DNA of 64,000 bases from Ruegeria sp. HKCCD7303 (lineage in GTDB: Bacteria > Pseudomonadota > Alphaproteobacteria > Rhodobacterales > Rhodobacteraceae): contig NZ_WVRE01000002.1 of NCBI RefSeq assembly GCF_013111185.1, forward strand, positions 806,001 to 870,000, read 5' to 3'. A program made the translations under genes and the position numbers. The notes beneath the pieces are model-generated. The model saw nothing but the letters and a program-made list of their open reading frames with translations, was not told the DNA's origin and ran no database searches. Positions 37,044 through 45,989 of the stretch are shown here, piece after piece. Position 1 is the first letter of the stretch; each line of letters begins with the position of its first letter.

Positions 37044-38528
37044 ATGTCCGATCTGCTTGATGACCCGATTCCGGGCCAAAATACCCCCGAATACACCGTT
37101 TCCGAGATCTCGGGAGAGGTGAAACGGACGCTCGAAGGCTCTTTCGGGCGAATCCGAGTGCGGGGTGAGGTCGGGCGCGTATTCAAAGCGCGTTCCGGGC
37201 ATTTGTACTATGACATCAAAGATGACCGGAACGTTCTGGCCTGTACAACTTGGAAAGGGCAGATTTCCGGCCTGTCTGTTGTGCCGGAAGAAGGGTTGGA
37301 GGTTGTCGTCACCGGGCGCCTGACCGCATTTGGCGCGCAATCGAAATACAATCTGAATGTCGATGAGGTATCCGTCGCCGGACAAGGCGCATTGATGGCC
37401 TTGCTGGAGAAACGCAAGAAACAGCTTGAAGCCGAGGGTTTGTTTGCGCCCGAGCGAAAGAAGCCGTTGCCCTATCTGCCGAATATCATCGGTGTGGTGA
37501 CATCGCCTTCGGGTGCTGTGATCCGTGACATTCTTCATCGCCTCAGGGACCGGTTCCCGCGTAAGGTGCTAATCTGGCCCGTGGCCGTCCAAGGGGCGAA
37601 TTGCGCACCAGAAGTCGCCCGAGCTATTGAAGGGTTCAACCAATTGACGCCTGGCGGAGCTTTGCCCCGGCCCGACCTGATCATCGTCGCCCGCGGCGGC
37701 GGGTCTATCGAGGACCTCTGGGGCTTTAACGAAGAGGTCGTCGCCCGCGCCGCAGCTGCCTCGGACATTCCGCTGATCTCAGCCGTCGGGCACGAAACCG
37801 ATACAACGCTGATCGACTTTGTCTCGGATCGTCGCGCGCCCACGCCCACTGCCGCAGCAGAGCTTGCCGTGCCCGTCCGCATGGAGTTGCTTGCATGGAC
37901 CGGAGAGCAAGGTGCGCGGTTGTCCCGTGCGGCAACGAATGCAGTTCAACGCCGAACGCAAAGGCTGCACGATCTGTCCCGCGCCTTGCCGCGTCCGGAA
38001 ACCCTGTTGAACACCCCACGCCAACGCCTTGATTTGATTGCAGATCGCCTGACACCCGCCTTGACCCGTGGCGTTCAAAACCGCCGTCTGCAAGTCGTCG
38101 AACTGTCGGCCCACCTACGCCCCTCGACCCTACGCGGTTTGGTAACAACGCGTCAGGAGTCACTGCGCAACCTGTCGTCACGCCTGTCTCTGCGCCCGAT
38201 TCAGCGCGAGATCGACCAGCAGCGGCAGAGCCTTGCCCGGCTTAACGATCGAATGAACACCGCTCAGACCACGCGGCTGGAACGCCTTCAGCAACGACTT
38301 GAGGCCACCGACCGCCTGCGCGAAACGCTCAGTTACAAAGCCACTTTGGAACGGGGATATGCGGTCGTCCGTGCGGACGGCGACGTGATTACCACCAAAG
38401 CCCAGGCGGCCAAACATGCGGCGCTTGAGATCGAGTTCGCAGATGGCATTCTCAGCACCGGCGCCACGGCAAAACCGACGCCCAAGAAACCCAAACCGGA
38501 CGCCCCGGATCAGGGATCACTGTTCTAA
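37044..38528 (+). CDS. xseA: exodeoxyribonuclease VII large subunit
   Basis: 494 residues from ATG 37044 (AAGG seven bases upstream). The N-terminal OB fold (YTVSEISGEVKRTLEGSFGRIRVRGEVGRVF) binds single-stranded DNA; the catalytic domain has IGVVTSPSGAVIRDILHRL, DLIIVARGGGSIEDLWGFNEE and ISAVGHETDTTLIDFVSDRRAPTPTAAAEL; a long coiled coil follows. XseB is not in the window. The GST gene begins 4 bp after the stop. Confidence 0.96.
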   Translation: MSDLLDDPIPGQNTPEYTVSEISGEVKRTLEGSFGRIRVRGEVGRVFKARSGHLYYDIKDDRNVLACTTWKGQISGLSVVPEEGLEVVVTGRLTAFGAQSKYNLNVDEVSVAGQGALMALLEKRKKQLEAEGLFAPERKKPLPYLPNIIGVVTSPSGAVIRDILHRLRDRFPRKVLIWPVAVQGANCAPEVARAIEGFNQLTPGGALPRPDLIIVARGGGSIEDLWGFNEEVVARAAAASDIPLISAVGHETDTTLIDFVSDRRAPTPTAAAELAVPVRMELLAWTGEQGARLSRAATNAVQRRTQRLHDLSRALPRPETLLNTPRQRLDLIADRLTPALTRGVQNRRLQVVELSAHLRPSTLRGLVTTRQESLRNLSSRLSLRPIQREIDQQRQSLARLNDRMNTAQTTRLERLQQRLEATDRLRETLSYKATLERGYAVVRADGDVITTKAQAAKHAALEIEFADGILSTGATAKPTPKKPKPDAPDQGSLF

Positions 38529-38531
38529 GCC

Positions 38532-39173
38532 ATGCTGACCATCTGGGGCCGTAAAACGTCATCGAATGTTCAGGCCCTGATGTGGTGTGTCGGTGAGTTG
38601 GGGTTGGATTGCCGCCGCCACGATCTGGGACACGGGTTCGGAGGGCTGGACACTGATGAATTCCATCAATTGAACCCAAACAGAACCATCCCTGTCATAC
38701 GCGATGGCGACCATCCGCCCCTCTGGGAAACCGGTGCAATTCTCCGCTACCTAGCCAATTCATACGGGACTCAAAGGTTTTGGCCCCGCGATCCGGTGCA
38801 CCAGACCGAAGTCGATAAATGGGCGGAATGGGCCAAGATTAACGTCGCGATGGCATTCACCGTGCCCGTGTTTTGGCAGGTTACCCGAATCCCAAAGGCG
38901 GAACAGGACCAGCAGGCAATCGAACAAGCTGTGACCACTTTGGAAAACAAGCTGACACTTGCAGACGCTCAACTGTCCCAACACGCCTTCCTGTGCGGCA
39001 CCGACCTGACCTTGGCCGACATTCAGCTGGGGCACGTTCTGTATCGCTATTACGATATCGACATATCCCGCGCAGCGCTCCCAAACCTGCGCCGGTATTA
39101 TGAGACACTGGCGGAAAGGTGTGCCTATCAGAACCATGTGATGATCAGTTATGAAGACCTGCGCGTGCCCTGA
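38532..39173 (+). CDS. glutathione S-transferase family protein
   Basis: 213 residues: GST N-domain (MLTIWGRKTSSNVQALMWCVGELG, with the catalytic-type Ser in SSN), RTIPVIRDG (cis-Pro) and WETGAILRYLA, then the helical domain with DLTLADIQLGHVLYRYYDI. The Arg-Lys-Thr-Ser-Ser-Asn start is found in beta/theta-like bacterial GSTs. Starts 4 bp after xseA and has a poor ribosome site of its own, so it is probably translated by coupling. Its TGA abuts the TGA of the convergent gene (TGATCA). Confidence 0.9.
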   Translation: MLTIWGRKTSSNVQALMWCVGELGLDCRRHDLGHGFGGLDTDEFHQLNPNRTIPVIRDGDHPPLWETGAILRYLANSYGTQRFWPRDPVHQTEVDKWAEWAKINVAMAFTVPVFWQVTRIPKAEQDQQAIEQAVTTLENKLTLADAQLSQHAFLCGTDLTLADIQLGHVLYRYYDIDISRAALPNLRRYYETLAERCAYQNHVMISYEDLRVP

Positions 39174-39569
39174 TCACACACCAACCTCAGGCCCATAGCA
39201 CACCATTTCCTCGCCAAGTTCTTCGGCCTCATATAACTCCGTTGCCTCCGGGTTGCCTTCAAACTGCGCAACCAGACCGCCGCCAGATTGCGTAAAAACC
39301 CAGCATTGAGGGTCGAGTCTGTCTTCGTAGACAAAGCAGATCTGCTCGTCCCTTTGATACCAGACGCCTTCTTTGCAATTGCCATCCAGAAAAGACCAGA
39401 TCACACGCCGGTTCGGCAGATACCGTTCAACCCCGTATACCTGACCCTCGAACCCGTAGAACAGAGTTTTGCCCTGCGTGTAGCTATCGAATTCCGGTCC
39501 AGACAACGGGGTCTGGGCCGCAACGGATTGCGCAGCAAAGCCTGCGAGAATCATCCAGTATCTAAGCAT
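39174..39569 (-). CDS. small secreted protein, function unknown
   Basis: 131 residues from ATG 39569. A signal peptide (MLRYWMILAGFAAQSVAAQ) exports it. The mature part has LFYGFEGQVYGVERYLPNRR, SFLDGNCKEGVWYQRDEQICFVYED and PQCWVF: three Cys and many aromatic residues, a pattern repeated in Rhodobacterales secreted proteins of unknown role. Transcribed alone, convergent with the GST. Confidence 0.7.
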   Translation of the reverse strand: MLRYWMILAGFAAQSVAAQTPLSGPEFDSYTQGKTLFYGFEGQVYGVERYLPNRRVIWSFLDGNCKEGVWYQRDEQICFVYEDRLDPQCWVFTQSGGGLVAQFEGNPEATELYEAEELGEEMVCYGPEVGV

Positions 39570-39709
39570 AAGTACATTCTGCCAGAAGCGCTTAAGCTGT
39601 GCCATTCACCCTTTGCCTCTGGGTTCATCACAGTTCCCTTAACTCAACGTAAGCGCTTGATTTCAATATTCACCTCGGATGAAGTCGTTTGGAAACTGTC
39701 GGGGGACCC

Positions 39710-40348
39710 ATGACCAACGTACTCTTTTGGATCGCTCTCGGCTGTGCCCTTGGCTATTTGCCGCTGACAGCGCGCCCGGCCTCAGCCTTGCGCACGGTAT
39801 TGAAAACCGCTTCCGTGGCTGCCTTGACCATGATCGCCTTTTTGAATGGCGGACCCTGGTTGCTGGTTTTGGCGCTCATCTTATGCGCAACGGGCGACGC
39901 ACTGTTATCGCGCGAAACGGATGCCACGTTTATGTCGGGCATTGCCGCCTTTGCCGGCGGACATCTGGCTTACATCACGCTGTTCATGACCTACCCGACC
40001 AGTAACGCTGGCCTAATCTGGAACGCGCCCGCAACGGTATGGTCTCTCGTCATTCTGGGCATCATCATGGCCACGACACTTGCACCCCACGCCGGTGATC
40101 TGAAAGGGCCTGTTCTGGCCTATATCCCCATCATCCTTGGGATGGGTATCACTGTTCTGGCACTGCCGGACACGGGCGCTTTGCGGTGGGCTTTTCCCGC
40201 CGCCATCGCCTTCATCGCGTCCGATCTGGTCCTTGCGACTGAAAAGTTCCTGCTGCCACCAAGCCATCCGGCCCTCAAGGCAACGCCCTATTTGGTCTGG
40301 CCCCTTTATTGGGGCGCACAGCTTGGTTTTGTCCTTGCATTCGCGTGA
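39710..40348 (+). CDS. YhhN/TMEM86 family membrane protein (lysoplasmalogenase-like)
   Basis: 212 residues with about seven or eight hydrophobic helices and the YhhN family marks LILCATGDALLS and SDLVLATEKFLLPP. The Asp residues in these two motifs are the conserved catalytic ones in vertebrate lysoplasmalogenase (TMEM86B); for bacterial members activity on lyso-ether lipids is inferred. ATG 39710 has GGGGGACCC just upstream. It precedes ftsY by 58 bp. Confidence 0.82.
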   Translation: MTNVLFWIALGCALGYLPLTARPASALRTVLKTASVAALTMIAFLNGGPWLLVLALILCATGDALLSRETDATFMSGIAAFAGGHLAYITLFMTYPTSNAGLIWNAPATVWSLVILGIIMATTLAPHAGDLKGPVLAYIPIILGMGITVLALPDTGALRWAFPAAIAFIASDLVLATEKFLLPPSHPALKATPYLVWPLYWGAQLGFVLAFA

Positions 40349-40406
40349 CCCTTTGCAACTGCCGCAAATCCGCATTAGGTGAAGGGAACACCTGCGGAGA
40401 CACTAC

Positions 40407-41549
40407 ATGGCGTTTTTCTCAAAGCTAAAGGATAAGCTGTTCAAATCCTCCTCTCGCCTGGAAGAGGGGCTGGAAGCCATCGTCGAAGATGGCGGCGAGG
40501 AAACGACCGCGCCTGACCCGGTGATCCCCGAACCAAAGCCCGAACCGCAACCGGTCCCCGAGGTTCCGGAACCCGCGCCGGTGCCACAACCTGTTGAGCC
40601 GCCCGCCCCAATCCCTGCCGATCCCACGCCGGTCGCGCCTCCACCCGAGATACCGGAATCCAAAGGCATCCTGAACCGCCTGTTCAATCGCGGTGGCACC
40701 ACAACGGAAATACGCCGCACACTCGATGACGACATGCTGGAGCAACTCGAAGAGCTGCTGATCGCCTCTGACATGGGTGTCGACACGGCCTTGCGCGTCA
40801 CCTCGAACATGGCCGAGGGCCGCTTTGGCCGCAAACTTTCAACACGTGAAATCAAGCAATTGCTGGCACAAGAGGTGGCCCGCGTGATGGAGCCGGTAGC
40901 CAAGCCCCTGCCGATCTATCCCAAACGCCCGCAAGTGGTGCTGGTGGTCGGCGTCAACGGCTCGGGCAAGACCACGACCATCGGCAAACTGGCCAGCCAG
41001 TTCAAAGAAGCGGGCAAGAAAGTTGTCATCGCCGCCGGTGACACCTTCCGCGCCGCGGCCGTTGAACAACTGCAAGTCTGGGGCGATCGGGCCGGGGTTC
41101 CTGTGCTGACCGCGCCAGAAGGCTCGGACCCCGCCAGTCTGGCGTTCGATGCCCTGACCCGCGCACAGGCCGAAGGTGCCGATCTGCTGATGATCGACAC
41201 AGCAGGCCGTTTGCAAAACCGTGCTGACCTGATGGAAGAGCTGGCCAAGATTGTCCGCGTCATCCGCAAGGTCGATGACACAGCGCCGCACAACACCCTG
41301 CTGGTCCTCGACGCCACAACAGGACAGAACGCCCTGAGCCAGGTGGAGACTTTCCGCAAGCTGGCTGACGTTTCGGGATTGGTCATGACCAAATTGGATG
41401 GCACCGCCAAAGGCGGCGTACTCGTCGCTTTGGCGGACAAATTCGGCCTGCCCATCCACGCCATTGGTGTGGGCGAACAGATCGACGATCTCGCCCCCTT
41501 CGACCCCGAAGAATTCGCCGCCGCCCTGACCGGTCTCGACAAAGGCTGA
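40407..41549 (+). CDS. ftsY: signal recognition particle receptor FtsY
   Basis: 380 residues. Residues 1-30 are a membrane-targeting helix (MAFFSKLKDKLFKSSSRLEE), followed to about 90 by a Pro/Glu-rich acidic linker (A domain). The NG domain has GVNGSGKTTTIGKLA (P-loop), AAGDTFRAAAVEQLQVW, LLMIDTAGRLQNR, LVLDATTGQNAL and MTKLDGTAKGGVLVALAD. It docks SRP-bound ribosomes at the inner membrane. First gene of an ftsY-EamA-yciB run; the repeat copy B starts in its stop codon. Confidence 0.96.
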   Translation: MAFFSKLKDKLFKSSSRLEEGLEAIVEDGGEETTAPDPVIPEPKPEPQPVPEVPEPAPVPQPVEPPAPIPADPTPVAPPPEIPESKGILNRLFNRGGTTTEIRRTLDDDMLEQLEELLIASDMGVDTALRVTSNMAEGRFGRKLSTREIKQLLAQEVARVMEPVAKPLPIYPKRPQVVLVVGVNGSGKTTTIGKLASQFKEAGKKVVIAAGDTFRAAAVEQLQVWGDRAGVPVLTAPEGSDPASLAFDALTRAQAEGADLLMIDTAGRLQNRADLMEELAKIVRVIRKVDDTAPHNTLLVLDATTGQNALSQVETFRKLADVSGLVMTKLDGTAKGGVLVALADKFGLPIHAIGVGEQIDDLAPFDPEEFAAALTGLDKG

Positions 41550-41607
41550 TCCGCCCCTTCATCTGGCTAAAAATACCTTCGGGGGTCTGGGGGTGGAAAA
41601 CCCCCAG
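41548..41607 (+). repeat. dispersed extragenic repeat, copy B
   Basis: Starts in the ftsY stop with GATCCGCCCC, then CATCTGGCTAAAAATACC, TTCGGGGG and the hairpin CTGGGGG-tggaaaa-CCCCCAG (41588-41608). It lies within a co-directional gene run, so it is not simply an operon end. Confidence 0.75.
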
Positions 41608-41627
41608 CCTCACCGCCCAGCAAAAGG

Positions 41628-42539
41628 TTGGCATCTTTGAGTAACTGGCTGATCTCATTGGAAGGGACCGAAGCAGGCCACCAGCTTGCGCTTGGACTAG
41701 CCCTGATGGCGGCTTTCCTTCATGCCGTGTTTGGGGCTCTGCAAAAGGGGCGTCATGATCCGTGGCTTTCTCGTGGGGCCATTGATGCCAGTTACTGCCT
41801 AATGGCCGCGCCTTTTGCCTTCTTTGTGGTGCCTTGGCCCGAACCGCATATGTGGCCGATCTTCGCGCTCGTCTGGCTGATTCATATCGCCTACAAGACA
41901 CTTCAGGCCATGGCGTATACCAAAGGCTCCTACACGGTTGTCTATCCGGTCGTGCGCGGAACCGGGCCATTGTTCACCGTCATCGGCGCATATCTGTTGT
42001 TCGGCGAGACGTTCACGACAGTGCAGTGGCTGGGCGTGGCAACCCTGCTTGCCGGCATATTCGGGTTGGCCGCATACAACTTCCGATTTCTGGAAACCAA
42101 CCGCGACACGCTGGGTATCGCGCTGGTCTTGGCGATCATCACCGGCCTCTTTGTGGCGCTTTACACCACGTATGACGCCTACGGCATTCGCGCCACCGCC
42201 GACCCGTTCACCTTTCTGGCCTGGTTTTTCATGATTGATGGCGCAGCCATGCCCATCTATGCCTTTCTCAGATGGCGCGCCATGATTGACCGCCCAGCTG
42301 TCGGCCCCCTGATGTTGCGCGGGCTGGCAGGAGGCCTGATCGCTCCGGTGTCTTTCGGAGCAATCATGTTGGCCACCCGGTTGGATAAAGTGGGCGAGGC
42401 CGCGGTTCTCCGCGAGACCTCAACCGTCTTTGCGGCATTGATCGGCTGGCTTGTGTTAAAGGAGACCGTCGGCCCCCGGCGTATTGCCCTGATGGCATTG
42501 ATTGCACTTGGTGCCGTAATAGTTGAAATGGGCGGGTAA
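41628..42539 (+). CDS. EamA/DMT family transporter
   Basis: 303 residues at most, ten helices, two EamA repeats (first AFLHAVFGALQKGRHDPWLS, second AIITGLFVALYTTYDAYGIRA). The start is a TTG: either 41628 directly after AAAAGG or 41637, nine bases after it; no ATG is near. Unknown metabolite transporter. This gene sits between ftsY and yciB in Rhodobacterales as far as I know; it overlaps no one but ends 17 bp before the yciB ATG. Confidence 0.82.
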   Translation: MASLSNWLISLEGTEAGHQLALGLALMAAFLHAVFGALQKGRHDPWLSRGAIDASYCLMAAPFAFFVVPWPEPHMWPIFALVWLIHIAYKTLQAMAYTKGSYTVVYPVVRGTGPLFTVIGAYLLFGETFTTVQWLGVATLLAGIFGLAAYNFRFLETNRDTLGIALVLAIITGLFVALYTTYDAYGIRATADPFTFLAWFFMIDGAAMPIYAFLRWRAMIDRPAVGPLMLRGLAGGLIAPVSFGAIMLATRLDKVGEAAVLRETSTVFAALIGWLVLKETVGPRRIALMALIALGAVIVEMGG

Positions 42540-42555
42540 ACAGCAGGATATACAG

Positions 42556-43161
42556 ATGACAGGCAAAAAAGACATCAACCCGTTTCTCAAACAGGTGCTC
42601 GAGCTTGGCCCCCCATTGGCCTTCTTCTTCATCTACCTGCGCCTGCGCGATGATAGTTTTCTGATTGGTGGCGTCGAGTATTCCGGCTTTATCGTTGCAA
42701 CGATCATCTTTGTCCCCCTGATGCTGGGCGCCATGGCAATCCTGTGGTACCTGACCGGCAAACTCAGCCGGATGCAAATATTCACCGCATTCATGGTGCT
42801 TTTCTTCGGTGGCCTCACCGCTTGGTTCAATGACGAGCGGTTCTTCAAGATGAAGACCACGCTGGTCTACGGCCTGTTTGCCCTGATCCTGGGCGTCGGC
42901 CTGTTGCAAAAGAAATCTTATCTCGCCTATGTTTTGGAAGAACTGCTTCCAATGAAGCAGGAAGGCTGGATGATTCTGACCCGCCGACTGTGTGGCTGTT
43001 TTGCTGTTTTGGCCGCCGCAAACGAACTTGTCTGGCGCACGATGTCTACCGACATGTGGGTCAAGATCGAGACCTTTGGCTTTCCCATTGCCCTAATGGC
43101 TTTTCTGATGCTGCAATTCAGCATGTTGCAGCACTATATGGAGGACCCGGAACAGAAATAG
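42556..43161 (+). CDS. yciB: septation protein A (YciB/IspZ family)
   Basis: 201 residues from ATG 42556 (AGGATA upstream). Five hydrophobic helices with the family marks FLKQVLELGPPLAFFFIY, LSRMQIFTAFMVLFFGGLTAWFNDERFFKMKTT and ANELVWRTMSTDMWVKIETFGFP. These inner-membrane proteins influence cell-envelope synthesis and division; the mechanism is unsettled. Last gene in the ftsY run. Confidence 0.92.
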   Translation: MTGKKDINPFLKQVLELGPPLAFFFIYLRLRDDSFLIGGVEYSGFIVATIIFVPLMLGAMAILWYLTGKLSRMQIFTAFMVLFFGGLTAWFNDERFFKMKTTLVYGLFALILGVGLLQKKSYLAYVLEELLPMKQEGWMILTRRLCGCFAVLAAANELVWRTMSTDMWVKIETFGFPIALMAFLMLQFSMLQHYMEDPEQK

Positions 43162-43231
43162 CTCCCGTCACATCAGCCAGGTCCGCCAAAACAAACAAAA
43201 TTCTTGGATAATGAGCCGAGCTATGTGAAAT

Positions 43232-43249
43232 TGAGTGACTACCCACTCA
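43232..43249. promoter_or_regulatory. inverted repeat upstream of the CRP-like gene
   Basis: TGAGTG-ACTACC-CACTCA, perfect 6-bp arms with a 6-bp spacer, 27 bp before the ATG. It could be a regulator site or a small hairpin. It differs from TGTGA-N6-TCACA by one base per arm, so it may be a second site for the same regulator. Confidence 0.4.
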
Positions 43250-43276
43250 CTCACCTCGCCCAAGATCGGTGCATAC

Positions 43277-43945
43277 ATGACGGCCTTCCCCAACAGCGGC
43301 TTCCTTTCCGAAGCTTCCGACGGGCTCAGAGAAATGCTTTCGGCTCAAGCGACCGAAATTTCCCTGGCCCAAGGCGACACACTTTTTGAACAAGGCGACG
43401 AGGGCGACGCGCTCTACGCAATATTAGACGGCACGCTTGAAGTGTCTTTTCTGGCCATGAGCGGGCGCAAGCTGACCCTGACTCTTATGCGCCCCGGCGA
43501 AGTTTTTGGCGAAATAGCCCTGTTCGACAATGGCCCGCGCACAGCAACCATTGCTGCGGCCGAAGCCTCGCGCGTTCTGCGTGTGCGCCGCAATGACGTC
43601 TTGAAACAGATCCGGCGACATCCTGATCTCGCAGAGGATTTAATCCGGCTGGCCGGATTGCGGATGCGGTACATGGGGTCTCAGTTGAACGAGCAGGTCT
43701 TTTTGCCCATGCCCATTCGACTGGCGCGAAGGCTGCTGCAACTGTCTGGTTTGCAGGACAACCCGTCCGAACGCATTACGCTGTCGCAAAGCGAACTGGC
43801 CGAGTTTGTCGGGGCGACGCGAGAAGCGGTGTCCAAAACAATCTCTGGATGGAAACGTGACAATGTCGTGGAAGCGTCCCGCGGCGGATTGCTGATTCAG
43901 GACTTTGCAGCATTACGTGAGTTAGCCGAATCCGACCTGATCTGA
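43277..43945 (+). CDS. Crp/Fnr family regulator with cyclic-nucleotide-type domain
   Basis: 222 residues from ATG 43277. Residues 25-110 form a cyclic-nucleotide fold with GEVFGEIALFDNGPRTATI, the phosphate-binding cassette including its Arg, so cAMP or cGMP binding is likely; the FNR cluster Cys are absent. The HTH at 168-195 is LSQSELAEFVGATREAVSKTI. Its recognition helix has Arg182, Glu183 and Lys187 where E. coli CRP has Arg180, Glu181 and Arg185, so a TGTGA-type site is expected. Exactly such a site lies 5 bases after its stop, before a probable small RNA. Confidence 0.88.
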   Translation: MTAFPNSGFLSEASDGLREMLSAQATEISLAQGDTLFEQGDEGDALYAILDGTLEVSFLAMSGRKLTLTLMRPGEVFGEIALFDNGPRTATIAAAEASRVLRVRRNDVLKQIRRHPDLAEDLIRLAGLRMRYMGSQLNEQVFLPMPIRLARRLLQLSGLQDNPSERITLSQSELAEFVGATREAVSKTISGWKRDNVVEASRGGLLIQDFAALRELAESDLI

Positions 43946-43950
43946 GTCGG

Positions 43951-43966
43951 TGTGATCTTGTTCACA
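43951..43966 (+). promoter_or_regulatory. perfect CRP-type site
   Basis: TGTGATCTTGTTCACA fits TGTGA-N6-TCACA exactly. It begins 5 bases after the stop of the CRP-like gene and about 25-35 bases before the presumed start of the small RNA, a position fit for activation. Confidence 0.65.
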
Positions 43967-43984
43967 GACCCACGTTCCAACATG

Positions 43985-44099
43985 ACCTAGGGTGAAGTTG
44001 TTACCGTAGGAGGTCAGAGAATCATCCCCGATATCTGTCCACTGACCTCTCCCTGTATCTGAGCCATACGCAACTATTGCGTATGGCTCATTTTTTTTT
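43985..44099 (+). ncRNA. probable small RNA with three hairpins
   Basis: No protein fits here. From about 43990 the strand can fold as GGTGA-AGTTG-TTACC (43991-44005), then a longer arm GGAGGTCAG (44009-44017) with CTGACCTCTCC (44042-44052), then the terminator at 44061-44099. Total length about 110-115 nt. The single-stranded parts contain C/U-rich segments that could meet ribosome sites. A CRP-type site lies just upstream. The exact 5' end is a guess; the alternative is that this is the 3' UTR of the regulator gene. Confidence 0.5.
44061..44099 (+). terminator. strong intrinsic terminator
   Basis: GAGCCATACGCAA pairs perfectly with TTGCGTATGGCTC (13 bp, loop CTA), followed by A and nine T. 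The best terminator in the window. Confidence 0.93.
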
Positions 44100-44169
44100 G
44101 CTGGTGTTCCTGCCCACAATACCGGGCGAACAACGAAAAAGGCCGGGATTTTATCCCGGCCCCTTGCTC

Positions 44170-45663
44170 TTATTCCTCCAGGCTCAGCGCCACAAACCGT
44201 GGATCCCCGCCCCTGCGCACCAATAGCAGCAAAGACTTTCTGCCAGCTTCGCGCGATTCTTCCATCCGCTGCTCCAGATCTCCGATGGTTTCCACTTTTT
44301 GCTGCCCTGCCTCGGTGATCAGATCACCAGCCCGCAACCCCTTGGCATAAGCCTCGGACGCCTGATCGACGTCAGAAATCACCAGACCTTCGGCATCCGC
44401 ATCCAGGCCCAGATCTTCGCGCAACGTATCCGTCAATGGTGAGATGGTAAGACCCAGAATATCCGCATTCTCATCAACCGGGGCCTCCTCAGCTTCCGGT
44501 TCGCCGGTTTCGGCACGTTCTGCGTCTTCACGACGACCCAACGTAACCAGCACAGTCTGGGTACCGCCATCACGGTGCACGATCACGCGCACGGCCTTTC
44601 CGACTTCGGTTTCGCCTACCTGACGAACCAGACCGCGTGTATCCTCGACCTCGACACCATCAAAACTGGTGATCACGTCGCCGGCCTTCAGCCCCGCCTC
44701 TTTCGCCGGGCCTTCCGGTACATCGCTGATCAAGGCACCGCCGGGCTTCTCAAGCCCCATGGCTTCGGCCATGTCCGGTGTTACGTCCTGAATACGCACA
44801 CCCAACCACCCACGGCGCGTTTCGCCAAACTCACGCAACTGATCAACAACTTTGACAACAACGTTCGAGGCCATCGAAAAACCGATTCCGATTGAGCCAC
44901 CGTTTGGTGACAGGATCGCAGTGTTCACGCCTATCACTTCACCATCCATGTTGAAAAGCGGACCGCCCGAGTTGCCTCGGTTGATTGCGGCATCAGTTTG
45001 AATGTAGTCGTCATAAGACCCGCTGAGTTCCCGGTTACGGGCCGATACGATACCAGCCGAGACGGAAAAGCCCTGCCCCAGCGGGTTGCCCATGGCGATC
45101 ACCCAATCGCCCACGCGCGCAACATCGCTGTCCCCGAAGGTTACATATTTCAACGGACCGGACGCCTCGACCTTGAGCAAAGCGATATCGGTTTTCTCAT
45201 CAGTTCCGATGACTTTGGCTACCAGCTCTTTCCTGGGCTGACCGTCACCCGGGAAGAATTCCACAAGGATTTCATCGGCCTCGGCAATGACATGGTTGTT
45301 GGTGACAATAAACCCGTCTTCCGAGATCACGAAACCCGAACCCAAGGCGTTGCTGCGGCGCGGAGCGTCGTTGTCGTCGTCGCCGTTTCTATCCTGAAAC
45401 TCGCGAAAGAAATCCTCGAACGGGGAACCTTCGGGCACGATGCCCTGCGGCCCTGTTTGGTTTTCGATCAGTGTGCTCGTGGTGATATTCACCACCGCAG
45501 GGCTGATCTTTTCGGCCAACGGTGCCAGGCTTTCGCCCCTTGCCTGTGCGGCAACAGTTTGCGCCAGCAAAAGCAGCGAACCGGCAAAGGCCAGCCACAT
45601 CAGCCGCATCCAAACACTCACTTCGTCCCACCGGACGGATACACTGCGCGCTTTCGCCTGCAC
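44170..45663 (-). CDS. Do-family serine protease (DegP/DegQ/MucD type)
   Basis: 497 residues from GTG 45663, which has AAGGAGAGC well spaced upstream; longer starts are not supported. Signal peptide up to QTVAAQA. The trypsin fold is complete: NNHVI (His), TDIALL (Asp) and GNSGGPLF (Ser). Two PDZ domains follow (from about 295, RRGWLGVRIQDV, and about 410, LGLTISPLTDTL), with an acidic linker rich in Glu between them. It handles misfolded proteins in the periplasm. It ends the hflK-hflC-DUF2065 run, 131 bp after the last. Its convergent neighbour is the small RNA terminator. Confidence 0.93.
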   Translation of the reverse strand: MQAKARSVSVRWDEVSVWMRLMWLAFAGSLLLLAQTVAAQARGESLAPLAEKISPAVVNITTSTLIENQTGPQGIVPEGSPFEDFFREFQDRNGDDDNDAPRRSNALGSGFVISEDGFIVTNNHVIAEADEILVEFFPGDGQPRKELVAKVIGTDEKTDIALLKVEASGPLKYVTFGDSDVARVGDWVIAMGNPLGQGFSVSAGIVSARNRELSGSYDDYIQTDAAINRGNSGGPLFNMDGEVIGVNTAILSPNGGSIGIGFSMASNVVVKVVDQLREFGETRRGWLGVRIQDVTPDMAEAMGLEKPGGALISDVPEGPAKEAGLKAGDVITSFDGVEVEDTRGLVRQVGETEVGKAVRVIVHRDGGTQTVLVTLGRREDAERAETGEPEAEEAPVDENADILGLTISPLTDTLREDLGLDADAEGLVISDVDQASEAYAKGLRAGDLITEAGQQKVETIGDLEQRMEESREAGRKSLLLLVRRGGDPRFVALSLEE

Positions 45664-45794
45664 TTGAGCTCTCCTTGTTGACATTCTTGCCAGAACCGCC
45701 GGTACACGGTCTGTCTTGTCAACCAATGTAGTCAGTTTGGTCGGGCTAGCAACTCGGGATCGCGGGGAAATCACCGCCAAGTGAAGCTCTGGCC

Positions 45795-45989
45795 TCAAAA
45801 ACCCAGTTGATGCGCGCCCCAAAGCAGGATCAACCCGCTGATGACGCATAGCAGCCCCATCAAACGGCGCGCCTGTTCAGGTATTGACCGGAACGCTTCG
45901 AGCATACGCTCGATAAGCGAAGGGGCCAGCGCATAGGCCAGCCCCTCGACAATCAGCACCAGCCCGAAAGCCAGAAGGATCATACCCAT
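45795..45989 (-). CDS. DUF2065 (YjeT-like) membrane protein
   Basis: 64 residues, two transmembrane helices (ILLAFGLVLIVEGLAYALAP and LMGLLCVISGLILLWGA). The ATG overlaps the hflC stop (TAATG), so it is translated with hflC. The family accompanies hflKC in many proteobacteria. Function unknown; a role in FtsH/HflKC complexes is inferred from linkage only. Confidence 0.88.
   Translation of the reverse strand: MGMILLAFGLVLIVEGLAYALAPSLIERMLEAFRSIPEQARRLMGLLCVISGLILLWGAHQLGF

Noticed and set aside
43922-44119. 65-codon frame opposite the small RNA
   Set aside because: It covers the terminator hairpin and the CRP site, has no ribosome site and no recognisable protein.
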